The position numbers were made by a program, and so were the translations under genes. This document shows positions 1 to 4,817 of a stretch of 25,236 nucleotides of DNA, in pieces. Source of the DNA: a virus; IMG/VR virus record IMGVR_UViG_3300047480_000301, positions 1 to 25,236 of that record, one strand, 5' to 3'. Each line of letters opens with the position of its first letter. The first letter of the stretch is position 1. The notes under the pieces were generated by a model. That model was given only the letters and a program-made list of their open reading frames with translations, ran no database searches and was not told the origin of the DNA.

Positions 1-187
1 GTCCCATAGTAGGGCTTACATAGAGTACAGCAGAGCCTTGTGGACACTTTAAACCCTCAATCAACAAGGTAACAGCCGCCATCCTAGACTTACCACAGCG
101 ACGACCAGCAGCCACTACCTTAAACCTCGTGGTATCCTTGAAGACTTCTTGTTGCCAAGGTAAGAGAGAGAAATTAAGGTCTGCCAT
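1..187 (-). CDS. terL: Terminase large subunit, N-terminal part (cut by window edge)
   Basis: The ATP-driven packaging motor and headful or cos nuclease of tailed phages. Only the first 62 codons are present; the rest lies beyond base 1. The start MADLNFSLLPWQQEVF is a typical entry to a TerL ATPase domain, and residues 26-35 read AAGRRCGKSR, a Walker A (P-loop) motif with the GKS lysine at residue 33. The ATG at 187 lies inside the end of the preceding gene (14-bp overlap), with AAGG-type purines upstream. It follows a small-terminase-like gene and a small linker gene, which is normal packaging-operon order. The Walker A motif and context make the call solid; the nuclease domain cannot be seen. 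Confidence 0.88.
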   Translation of the reverse strand, partial: MADLNFSLLPWQQEVFKDTTRFKVVAAGRRCGKSRMAAVTLLIEGLKCPQGSAVLYVSPTMG

Positions 188-356
188 CAAAATACTCCAT
201 CTTGGTAGGTTTAATGGTTATGTAGTCCCCATCCGCCCAAACGCCCTCATCTTCTAAGATTTGAGTCACCAACTTCGTAATCTTATCTTTTGGCACTAAC
301 AACGCTTGTGTCTCCAAATACGATGGCCTGTTAACAGTAACAATCCAATTACTCAT
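174..356 (-). CDS. Small hypothetical protein between the terminase genes
   Basis: A 60-residue protein starting MSNWIVTVNRPSYLET. I prefer the ATG at 356 over an in-frame ATG at 386 because the sequence TATGAGTAA places this start directly over the stop of the small-terminase-like gene, giving termination-reinitiation coupling. The protein has no membrane segment or Cys cluster. It has a short hydrophobic N-terminus, a Lys-rich middle and a C-terminus ending EYFDGRP. It overlaps the terL start by 14 bp. Its position between the two terminase genes suggests packaging or regulation, but I do not recognise the family. Confidence 0.75.
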   Translation of the reverse strand: MSNWIVTVNRPSYLETQALLVPKDKITKLVTQILEDEGVWADGDYITIKPTKMEYFDGRP

Positions 357-717
357 ATTTAGCCTCCACATCTTCTGCTTGGTCAATTATGGTCGGTTCT
401 TGCCCCAACCCTGTAATGTTAATCGTTACAGCAGACCTCTGACTCTTATCCTTCTCAAACATACTCACTGGTAGTGTCCTGTCTAAACACATCTTTAAAG
501 CCACCAATTGATGCGGATGCTCGTCATTCAATGCTATCTCTATCACCTTCTGAGCAACATCCTTACCCCCTGACCTAATCATCAACTCCTTAAGCTCCTT
601 TAAGCGTTGATGGTCAGTCTTAGGCAATACAGCAGGAGGGTTATCAGCAAACCTCTGTATCGTCATCTTTACAGAACCCTTTGGTCTTCCTCTTCCTCGT
701 TTTAGAGTCGTTTCCAT
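349..717 (-). CDS. Putative terminase small subunit / DNA-binding protein
   Basis: A 122-residue basic protein. Residues 7-15 (RGRGRPKGS) form an AT-hook-like RGRP element followed by a Lys/Arg-rich region. The centre is helical (QRLKELKELMIRSGGKDVAQ and HQLVALKMCLDR) and the C-terminal strand SAVTINITGL is typical of phage proteins encoded just upstream of terL. Small terminases bind the packaging start site and hand the DNA to TerL; the position, basic N-terminus and size fit. The ATG at 717 follows CGAAAGGTAAT, giving an AAGG Shine-Dalgarno. A general DUF5681-type DNA-binding protein is the main alternative. Confidence 0.65.
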   Translation of the reverse strand: METTLKRGRGRPKGSVKMTIQRFADNPPAVLPKTDHQRLKELKELMIRSGGKDVAQKVIEIALNDEHPHQLVALKMCLDRTLPVSMFEKDKSQRSAVTINITGLGQEPTIIDQAEDVEAKYE

Positions 718-735
718 ATTACCTTTCGTTTTAGC

Positions 736-792
736 TTTTTCAGAATGGTGGAGGCTTTTATCCTATTTTCCTTTTTTCGGAATCTAGGAGGC
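736..792 (-). repeat. Imperfect direct repeat in the packaging-operon leader
   Basis: On the minus strand two 20-base copies follow GCCTCC-N3-ATTC-Y-GAAAAA. They lie at 773-792 and 736-755, 37 bp apart, and agree at 16 of 20 positions. They sit between the small-terminase start and the G-rich tract, inside the presumed 5' untranslated leader. Function unknown; a duplicated protein-binding or mRNA element is possible. Confidence 0.5.
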
Positions 793-808
793 TCCATCAA
801 TCTCTTCA

Positions 809-832
809 CCCTCACCCTACCCCCTCCCCCCC
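809..832 (-). other. Canonical four-tract G-quadruplex motif
   Basis: The minus strand carries four G-runs of 7, 5, 3 and 3 bases separated by loops of 1, 2 and 3 bases, which satisfies the G3+N1-7 rule on the sense strand of the terminase operon. It lies about 90 bp upstream of the small-terminase start, in an AT-leaning genome where such runs are rare. Confidence 0.6.
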
Positions 833-849
833 TATCAACCCAACACACC

Positions 850-863
850 TAGGGGAAACCCTA
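850..863. repeat. Inverted repeat TAGGG-N4-CCCTA
   Basis: Perfect 5-base arms around GAAA, between the G-quadruplex tract and the GTTAT-N5-ATAAC boxes. Related TAGGG-N5-CCCT inverted repeats occur in two other intergenic regions (7837 and 11181). It may be a protein-binding site or simple hairpin. Confidence 0.4.
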
Positions 864-874
864 ACTCTCTAATC

Positions 875-911
875 GTTATGAGTCATAACTAAATTGGTTA
901 TGTTTTATAAC
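875..911. promoter_or_regulatory. Paired operator-like palindromes GTTAT-N5-ATAAC
   Basis: Two 15-bp palindromes share the form GTTAT-N5-ATAAC, at 875-889 (centre GAGTC) and 897-911 (centre GTTTT). Their centres are 22 bp apart, close to two helical turns, so dimeric repressors would bind the same face. The second box overlaps the -10 element of a candidate leftward promoter. This is the geometry of a phage repressor operator controlling the packaging operon; the cognate regulator is not identified. Confidence 0.5.
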
Positions 912-931
912 TAACTGTGGGAGAGAGTGAA
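904..931 (-). promoter_or_regulatory. Candidate promoter of the terminase operon
   Basis: Minus strand: TTCACT (926-931) as a weak -35, a 16-bp spacer, then TATAAA (904-909) as -10. It overlaps one of the two operator-like palindromes and would give a leader of roughly 180 bases before the small-terminase ATG. The -35 match is poor, so this is tentative. Confidence 0.3.
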
Positions 932-1009
932 GCACCATTTCTAGGGTACTTGTTTTACTGTTTGGCATTGTGTTCCCTTATCTGTTCCCTATTGTTTCTC
1001 TTACCTTAC

Positions 1010-1255
1010 CTACAATAGATTGATCTTCATTGGGGCTGCTTGTTTACTCGCGGATTCAATCGTAACCAATGCGATCTGATCTAAGGGGTTGTCTGCCCTG
1101 TATCCTATGGAATGGAGATGCTGATAAATGGCTAAGAGGTTTTCAAAACCCTTAGTGATGTTCCCATGTCCAGCGGCTAATAAGATGTTTCTCTTGGGGT
1201 TGTCTAGTTTTCTGCGAAACTGAACTGTATCGATCTGAGGGTAACGACCAGGCAT
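1010..1255 (-). CDS. Hypothetical phage protein (81 aa)
   Basis: An 81-residue protein starting MPGRYPQIDTVQFRRK. The first third is basic (RRKLDNPKRN), followed by LLAAGHGNITKGFENLL and a helical stretch. No membrane segment or metal motif is visible. The ATG at 1255 follows GGGGAAAATAAC, with GGGG as ribosome-binding site. It is the first gene leftward of the divergent promoter region at 1256-1443, separated from the terminase genes by a 292-bp regulatory gap, so it may be an early or regulatory gene rather than a packaging gene. I do not recognise its family. Confidence 0.7.
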   Translation of the reverse strand: MPGRYPQIDTVQFRRKLDNPKRNILLAAGHGNITKGFENLLAIYQHLHSIGYRADNPLDQIALVTIESASKQAAPMKINLL

Positions 1256-1285
1256 GTTATTTTCCCCAAAAAATTTATTTATTTA

Positions 1286-1315
1286 ATTATTGCATACTTT
1301 AATTCTAAGGGTAAA
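1286..1315 (-). promoter_or_regulatory. Candidate leftward sigma70 promoter
   Basis: Minus strand: TTTACC (1310-1315) as -35, an 18-bp spacer, and an extended -10 reading TGC-AATAAT (-10 at 1286-1291). It stands about 30 bp before the ATG of the 81-residue gene and is back to back with the rightward promoter. Confidence 0.4.
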
Positions 1316-1363
1316 TACTTATAGGGTTTTGGAGGGGTCAATAGAATCAACGACTTACAAGAG

Positions 1364-1391
1364 TTGGCACGATTCTTTCGCGCTATATATG
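1364..1391 (+). promoter_or_regulatory. Candidate rightward promoter for the clamp module
   Basis: TTGGCA (1364-1369) as -35, a 16-bp spacer, then TATATG (1386-1391) as -10 within CTATATATG. The first gene starts at 1444. The -35 core also resembles a sigma54 -24 element, but the -12 GC is absent. Confidence 0.45.
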
Positions 1392-1423
1392 TGAGAGGGT
1401 CGAAAAAATGCTCTCTCTTTTTA

Positions 1424-1449
1424 TCAACTCAATAGGTGTCAACATGAAA
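1424..1449 (+). promoter_or_regulatory. Repeated translation leader, copies 1 and 2
   Basis: TCAACTCAATAGGTGT followed by CAACATGAAA supplies the AGGTG ribosome-binding site for the gene at 1444. A shorter second copy, TATAGGTGTTCACATGAAA, precedes the gene at 1819. The leader decides the start at 1444 over an upstream in-frame ATG at 1408 that has no such site. Confidence 0.6.
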
Positions 1450-1698
1450 CAATTTGAATATCAACTAATAAACAAAACAACGGGTAGAGCAGAACATGCT
1501 CGAGCAACGGCTAAAACGGCTGACATAGCTCGTTTACAGATCGTCCTAATGTACGGGCGTCAATTTGAGGTCTTAGAGCTTTACAGCAACGTTAATCCAC
1601 CTCACCACGTCTTAGGTGAGATCGACTGCTCAGATTTTCCAGATTCTGACATTCAGTGGCTTATCAGTGAAGTTGCAAAACAAGAGGTTACAGCATGA
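1444..1698 (+). CDS. Hypothetical early protein (84 aa)
   Basis: An 84-residue protein starting MKQFEYQLINKTTGRAE, with alternating strands (FEYQLINK, FEVLELYS) and a helical middle, ending in an acidic segment (EIDCSDFPDSD) and EVAKQEVTA. The start at 1444 is chosen because the conserved AGGTGTCAAC leader precedes it. It is the first gene of the rightward module that carries the clamp-like protein, and its stop overlaps the next start (ATGA). No family recognised; a small host-directed early protein is a guess from position only. Confidence 0.7.
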   Translation: MKQFEYQLINKTTGRAEHARATAKTADIARLQIVLMYGRQFEVLELYSNVNPPHHVLGEIDCSDFPDSDIQWLISEVAKQEVTA

Positions 1699-1790
1699 AA
1701 AACACTCTCTTAGACCTCTTATCTGTCCTTATCATTGCTTCATTGCTTTGCATTGGGCTATTGGCTTATTTTGACGTTTTGGTCAAATAA
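1695..1790 (+). CDS. 31-residue single-span membrane micro-protein
   Basis: Reads MKNTLLDLLSVLIIASL and continues LCIGLLAYFDVLVK before a TAA. Residues 5-27 are almost entirely hydrophobic, so it should be a single transmembrane helix with a Lys at each end. The ATG overlaps the upstream stop as ATGA, which is the strongest evidence that it is translated; a 28-bp gap and another AGGTGT leader follow. It could be a membrane or host-physiology modifier. Its small size leaves a real chance that it is fortuitous. Confidence 0.55.
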   Translation: MKNTLLDLLSVLIIASLLCIGLLAYFDVLVK

Positions 1791-1818
1791 TCTTTTTTTT
1801 CTTTTTATAGGTGTTCAC

Positions 1819-2013
1819 ATGAAAATTATCGTTCACGTTCAAGGCAACTCTGAGAAAACGTTTGCTTCTATCAATGAAGCTCTATCGTTTGCCCGTTTGC
1901 AAGTGTATGCAACTCAAGCGACAATTATTAGGGCTTTTGATGCTTTGCAAGATGGAAACCTTGCACAATGGAATTATGGGTTTTCCTCAGTGGCGGTATA
2001 TCCTGAAAACTGA
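1819..2013 (+). CDS. Hypothetical early protein (64 aa)
   Basis: A 64-residue protein starting MKIIVHVQGNSEKTFASINE. Pattern: strand, acidic helix (NEALSFARLQVYATQA), then FDALQDGNLAQWNYGFSS and a final strand VAVYPEN, suggesting a compact alpha/beta fold. The ATG at 1819 sits immediately after the repeated AGGTGTTCAC leader, so the longer in-frame reading from 1735 is rejected. It lies between a micro-membrane protein and the clamp gene. Family unknown. Confidence 0.7.
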   Translation: MKIIVHVQGNSEKTFASINEALSFARLQVYATQATIIRAFDALQDGNLAQWNYGFSSVAVYPEN

Positions 2014-2017
2014 CATT

Positions 2018-2065
2018 CCAGCGGGTAAGCTCACGGGCTGGGCTTATTCGATGCAATGTTGCATC
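2018..2065 (+). repeat. Two inverted repeats upstream of the clamp gene
   Basis: CCAGC-N14-GCTGG (2018-2041) is followed by a 16-bp palindrome, GATGCAA-TG-TTGCATC (2050-2065), which as RNA would fold as a 6-bp stem with a 4-base loop. Both lie in the 74-bp gap before the clamp ATG at 2088. They could be an operator or a structured leader; no U-run follows, so neither is a terminator. Confidence 0.5.
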
Positions 2066-2067
2066 AT

Positions 2068-2093
2068 TCAACTCAATAGGTGTTCAAATGAAA
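2068..2093 (+). promoter_or_regulatory. Repeated translation leader, copies 3 and 4
   Basis: TCAACTCAATAGGTGT recurs here exactly, followed by TCAAATGAAA at the clamp start. A fourth, shorter copy (AAAGGTGTCAACATGAAA, 2783-2800) precedes the acidic-protein gene. Together with those at 1424 and 1806 they give four near-identical AGGTGT leaders in 1.4 kb. Confidence 0.6.
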
Positions 2094-2717
2094 TTCTCCA
2101 TTCAACGCAAGTCAATCCGTGCAATGCTTCACTTAGCAGCTAAAAAGGATATCCGATACTACTTGCAAGGGGTTAACGTGGTGCGCGACAATCGCGGTAC
2201 ATACTTAGAAGCCACTGACGGGCACGTTTTAGGCCGTTTATTGATTGACGGGATCAAGTCAGACACAAAATTAAACGTTGTTTTGCCTACTGATGCACTC
2301 TTAAAACTCAAGGGAACAAAAAAACAAGGCGAAGAGTGGTTGCATTTTGACGTCAACGGATTGTCAGTAGAGTGCATCGATTCTCAATCTACAACCCGCT
2401 TTTCCGCCCATGATGCACGTTTTCCTGATGCTGACCGCGTTATTCCGATAGTTTTCAAGGATGAAGATGTAAAACCCGCAACATTTAACCCTGATTTACT
2501 GGTGCGTTTTGTTGATGTCAGTGAAGATTTATATGGGAAACGTCAAATACCTCATGTTTTGCAGCGCGGTACTCAATCGGCTATTGTCAGTTTTCCAAAA
2601 TTTGACGATTCTTTCATCGGGGTTATCATGCCCATGCGCGAAGATGGTACGGCTCGCGTGCCCTCATGGTGCTATACACCCTCAGTAAAACCCGTAGAAA
2701 CGACAGAAACGGCTTAA
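2088..2717 (+). CDS. Shortened DNA polymerase III beta sliding clamp-like protein
   Basis: 209 residues. From the family sequence I know, it aligns with E. coli DnaN from domain 2 onward: KKDIRYYLQGVN matches the domain-2 start, LEATDGHVLGRL (40-51) matches ATDGHRLA, and HDARFPDADRVIP (108-120) matches the end of domain 2. The end VIMPMR (179-184) matches the DnaN C-terminus, with a 25-residue tail after it. Domain 1 is absent and domain 3 appears internally shortened. The retained residues are those lining the cleft that binds clamp-binding peptides of polymerases and the loader. It may act as a phage clamp, a heterologous ring subunit or a decoy. The start is set by the repeated AGGTGT leader. 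Confidence 0.8.
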   Translation: MKFSIQRKSIRAMLHLAAKKDIRYYLQGVNVVRDNRGTYLEATDGHVLGRLLIDGIKSDTKLNVVLPTDALLKLKGTKKQGEEWLHFDVNGLSVECIDSQSTTRFSAHDARFPDADRVIPIVFKDEDVKPATFNPDLLVRFVDVSEDLYGKRQIPHVLQRGTQSAIVSFPKFDDSFIGVIMPMREDGTARVPSWCYTPSVKPVETTETA

Positions 2718-2754
2718 TTTCAGACTGCAAAGCCTCTTTTTAGGGGTTTTGTGG

Positions 2755-2773
2755 CCTGCAATTCGCAGGTTTT
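2755..2773 (+). terminator. Weak hairpin plus T-run after the clamp gene
   Basis: CCTGC-AATTC-GCAGG followed by TTTT, 37 bp after the clamp stop. The 5-bp stem and short T-run suggest at most partial termination or mRNA 3'-end protection before the acidic-protein gene. An AGCCTC...GGGGTTTT stem with G-U pairs lies just upstream. Confidence 0.3.
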
Positions 2774-2794
2774 CAACATTTAAAAGGTGTCAAC

Positions 2795-3121
2795 ATGAAA
2801 ACTATTGTTTCTTTTTCTGAATTTTCCGATTCTTTCCGCGATATTCGCCCTGATAACTTTTCATACCAGGCGCTGAGAATTCTATTTTCTTATTTTGAAC
2901 AATATGAAGATGAAACGGGCGAAGAGATTGAACTAGATGTAATCGCTATTTGCTGCGAGTTTTCCGAAGACACTTGGCAAAATATTGCAGATCAGTACGG
3001 TTTAGACCTTGAAAAATACGTTTCAGATGAAGACAAGCAAGAGGTTGTTGCAGATTATTTATCAGATCAAGGGGTTTACATTGCCGAAGTAGGCGACTGC
3101 ATCGTTTACCGTCAGTTTTGA
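2795..3121 (+). CDS. Strongly acidic phage protein (108 aa)
   Basis: A 108-residue protein with about 26 Asp/Glu against about 7 Lys/Arg. The core YFEQYEDETGEEIELDVI then AICCEFSED resembles a recurring small phage and mobile-element protein whose function I cannot name. The acid runs are spread over predicted helices (EDKQEVVADYLSDQ), which is also how DNA-mimic antirestriction proteins look, but no specific Ocr or ArdA signature is seen. The start uses the conserved AGGTGTCAAC leader; the gene ends 60 bp before a strong terminator. Gene reality is firm; function is open. Confidence 0.8.
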   Translation: MKTIVSFSEFSDSFRDIRPDNFSYQALRILFSYFEQYEDETGEEIELDVIAICCEFSEDTWQNIADQYGLDLEKYVSDEDKQEVVADYLSDQGVYIAEVGDCIVYRQF

Positions 3122-3129
3122 GGGGTTTC

Positions 3130-3180
3130 ATGATCTATGCCACTTTAGCGCTGATTCTGCGAATACTTACAAAACGATAA
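3130..3180 (+). CDS. Possible 16-residue micro-ORF
   Basis: MIYATLALILRILTKR, preceded by GAGGGGTTTC, a good ribosome-binding site 5-6 bases upstream, and 8 bp after the acidic-protein stop. Hydrophobic with a basic end, so it could be an amphipathic membrane peptide. It is too short to support from sequence alone. Confidence 0.25.
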   Translation: MIYATLALILRILTKR

Positions 3181-3184
3181 ATTT

Positions 3185-3212
3185 AAGCCCTCTTCGGAGG
3201 GTTTTTCTTTTT
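3185..3212 (+). terminator. Rho-independent terminator of the rightward clamp module
   Basis: CCCTC-TTCG-GAGGG stem-loop with a UUCG tetraloop (flanking AAG/TTT can extend it), followed by TTTTTCTTTTT. It ends the 1444-3180 transcription unit and faces the end of the long leftward operon at 3249. Confidence 0.9.
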
Positions 3213-3248
3213 GTGCCACCCAACTATGCACCTATGCTAAAAAACGGC

Positions 3249-3536
3249 TCAAAACTCGTTTAAATCGGTTCTAGAGGCATTTCCAAACCCTTGATTGACT
3301 AGGTTTTCTATTGTGTTATTCAGGGCGTCTAATTCATCCATCTTGTAAACCCTCCAAAGCGCTTTAGTTCCATGCAAGCTATTGTGGCAATCACGGCACA
3401 AGGCAACCACGCAGAATTGTAGTTTTTGCTTTATGTGATGTGCGTCTGAAACGCCTGGTTTACCGCATACCGAACACGGCAACATTTTTACCCGTCCGAT
3501 ATGCTCTCTTTGCTTTGCCGTTAGTTTGTTGTTCAT
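3249..3536 (-). CDS. HNH/Ref-like zinc-binding nuclease
   Basis: 95 residues. Residues 20-38 carry CSVCGKPGVSDAHHIKQ and residues 47-57 LCRDCHNSLHG: two Cys pairs for zinc, the HH of a beta-beta-alpha-metal site and a late N/H, as in HNH nucleases of the phage P1 Ref (RecA-dependent nuclease) kind and related NinX-type phage proteins. The C-terminal helix ALWRVYKMDELDALNN is also typical of that group. It is the last gene of the leftward replication operon, joined to its neighbour by an ATGA overlap. Likely a recombination or DNA-processing nuclease; exact subfamily uncertain. Confidence 0.75.
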   Translation of the reverse strand: MNNKLTAKQREHIGRVKMLPCSVCGKPGVSDAHHIKQKLQFCVVALCRDCHNSLHGTKALWRVYKMDELDALNNTIENLVNQGFGNASRTDLNEF

Positions 3537-3856
3537 TGGGTGGCTTTGGCCTCCATGCGGGCATTAAATTGGGTGGTCTGCCAATAGGATACCTTGGCCT
3601 GTGCTGCGGTCATCATCCATCGGTAGGTTTCCTCTTGTTGAACGGCTTGTCTTATGCCCTCCAAAATGGCTATGTAATCTGGGTGAGCATAGGCGTAGGT
3701 TTCTTGTTTTCCAAGCACTTCGGTTCCAGCTTGTGACATGAGTTGGGCTTTTCTGCTTTTCCTGAATTCCTCTAAATACATTCTGTCGGCCTTGGCTTTG
3801 GCATAGAGTGGCGCAGTGTCAATCAAGTATTGAATGGCTTTAGTTGGTTCGTTCAT
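3533..3856 (-). CDS. Hypothetical phage protein, helical (107 aa)
   Basis: A 107-residue, mostly helical protein starting MNEPTKAIQYLIDTAPLYA, with a charged segment YLEEFRKSRKAQLM and a later helical pair ending YWQTTQFNARMEAKA. The start at 3856 is preferred because it overlaps the upstream stop as ATGA with GGAG just before; an in-frame ATG six codons earlier lacks this. Such proteins are common next to resolvase and HNH genes in phage recombination operons, but I cannot assign a function. Confidence 0.75.
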   Translation of the reverse strand: MNEPTKAIQYLIDTAPLYAKAKADRMYLEEFRKSRKAQLMSQAGTEVLGKQETYAYAHPDYIAILEGIRQAVQQEETYRWMMTAAQAKVSYWQTTQFNARMEAKATQ

Positions 3857-4029
3857 TCGATCTCCATCGTGCATGGGTCTTTGAGCTTGCGAGCAAATTC
3901 ATAGGCGCGGTCGTAGGCTTTGTCACCAAAAAACACCTCGTGGAAATTCCAACCAAATAGAAATCCCCAAAATCCTTTGCTCTCCACCATCCAACCACCT
4001 CGTGGATGCTCTTTAATACGCACTCTCAT
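3853..4029 (-). CDS. Hypothetical protein (58 aa), Trp/Phe-rich
   Basis: 58 residues from MRVRIKEHPRGGWMVE, with an aromatic stretch SKGFWGFLFGWNFHEVFFG and a charged C-terminus. The ATG at 4029 is chosen over an upstream in-frame ATG because it carries the GGAAATAACATGA junction that recurs in this operon. The aromatic segment is not long enough to be a clear transmembrane helix; a small beta-rich DNA- or protein-binding fold is possible. No known family recognised. Confidence 0.65.
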   Translation of the reverse strand: MRVRIKEHPRGGWMVESKGFWGFLFGWNFHEVFFGDKAYDRAYEFARKLKDPCTMEIE

Positions 4030-4030
4030 G

Positions 4031-4273
4031 TTATTTCCTTGATCTAATGGCTTCTGCACATTTTTTGACTATCTTTAAGCCATAAGATTTATGCGGGCCT
4101 AATTGTTTGTCGCACAGCGTTGCACATTTTTCTCTCTCTTGTTCAGCAACTAGAGAAGCAAAGTAAGTCAATTCAGGCAAACTAGGGCCTGCATCAATCC
4201 AGTCAACATACCCATTTGATGGGTAGCATAATCCTGCTTCAGTAGCCATTGCGATGATTTCGTCTTTAGTCAT
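4031..4273 (-). CDS. MTKDE-family accessory protein (80 aa)
   Basis: 80 residues. Starts MTKDEIIAMATEAG and has the module TYFASLVAEQEREKCATLCD followed by a C-terminal AEAIRSRK. The same layout (MTKED..., FAxLVAxxEREKCAxLCD, EAIR) recurs in the gene at 4814-5062, so the two are paralogues. This N-terminal helix plus EREKCA plus EAIR arrangement is common among small phage accessory proteins of unknown function. GGGAG precedes the ATG, which overlaps the upstream stop (ATGA). Confidence 0.75.
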   Translation of the reverse strand: MTKDEIIAMATEAGLCYPSNGYVDWIDAGPSLPELTYFASLVAEQEREKCATLCDKQLGPHKSYGLKIVKKCAEAIRSRK

Positions 4274-4434
4274 TTGATCTCCCGTTCATAGTGGCGGTAT
4301 ATTGGGGCTGGTTCATCTCTACCGCATCGCCTTCCATGCTCGTTGGCCTCTTGTAAAGCCTGAAAAGCCCATTTGCAGTTAGTGCATACCCAATATGGTG
4401 GGTTGCCTGGTGCGTCTTTCTTTTGTTCAATCAT
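4270..4434 (-). CDS. 54-residue CxxC zinc-finger-like protein
   Basis: 54 residues: MIEQKKDAPGNPPYWVCTNC, then KWAFQALQEANEHGRRCGRD and a basic tail. C17 and C20 with H33 and C37 could form one zinc site. Both ends are four-base ATGA overlaps with neighbouring genes, which strongly supports translation despite the small size. The fold resembles a minimal zinc finger; a nucleic-acid or protein adaptor is plausible but not shown. Confidence 0.7.
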   Translation of the reverse strand: MIEQKKDAPGNPPYWVCTNCKWAFQALQEANEHGRRCGRDEPAPIYRHYEREIK

Positions 4435-4817
4435 GCTTGACCCTTAAACTTTAAACCCTCTAATTCCATCGCTTCTTTTAAGTACTTCAACCCAGTTTTC
4501 CCAAGGTTTGGTATTCTTTTTATGTCCTTTTCAGGCCATTCGCATAGTCTCTTTTTTGTGTGAATATCCTCAGCCACTAGGCATCGGTAGTATCTAAGAG
4601 GTAGATTTAGTTCGTGAATGTCGGCGGTTGCATATTGGAGTTGTCTTTCCTCTTCTGCTTTCCACTCCGCAAGAATACGCCTTCGGTTGTCCAACATATC
4701 CTGAGCTACTCGGTATGCTGTTTGGGCTAAGTTGTAAGGATTTGTAACCCCGAACTTTTCTATTTGCGCTGCCATTGCATGGGTCGCAAAATGATCTAGT
4801 AATTCGTCTTTGGTCAT
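4431..4817 (-). CDS. MTKDE-family protein with an RNA polymerase alpha-CTD-like domain
   Basis: 128 residues. The N-terminal half (MTKDELLDHFATHAMAAQIE to about residue 60) is helical and starts like its operon paralogues. Residues 67-124 closely follow the alpha C-terminal domain of bacterial RNA polymerase: IHELNLPLRYYRCL matches DLELTVRSANCL, and RIPNLGKTGLKYLKEAM matches TPNLGKKSLTEIKDVL. Of the DNA-contacting positions known in E. coli alpha, the equivalents of R265 (R75), C269 (C79) and G296 (G106) are kept, while N268 becomes Arg and K298 becomes Thr. It might bind DNA, activators or RNA polymerase-associated factors. ATGA overlaps on both sides place it in the operon. Confidence 0.78.
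   Translation of the reverse strand: MTKDELLDHFATHAMAAQIEKFGVTNPYNLAQTAYRVAQDMLDNRRRILAEWKAEEERQLQYATADIHELNLPLRYYRCLVAEDIHTKKRLCEWPEKDIKRIPNLGKTGLKYLKEAMELEGLKFKGQA

Noticed and set aside
1364-1384. TTGGCACG-N4-TTTC resembles a sigma54 promoter (-24/-12)
   Set aside because: The critical -12 GC is TC here, and a sigma70-like -10 (TATATG) with normal spacing fits better.
1735-1818. Upstream extension of the 1819 gene
   Set aside because: It overlaps the micro-membrane gene in another frame, and the conserved AGGTGT leader marks 1819 as the start.
3215-3248. Terminator activity for the leftward operon at the 3185-3212 hairpin
   Set aside because: On the minus strand the stem is followed by CTTAAATTT, not by a T-run, so only the rightward terminator is called.
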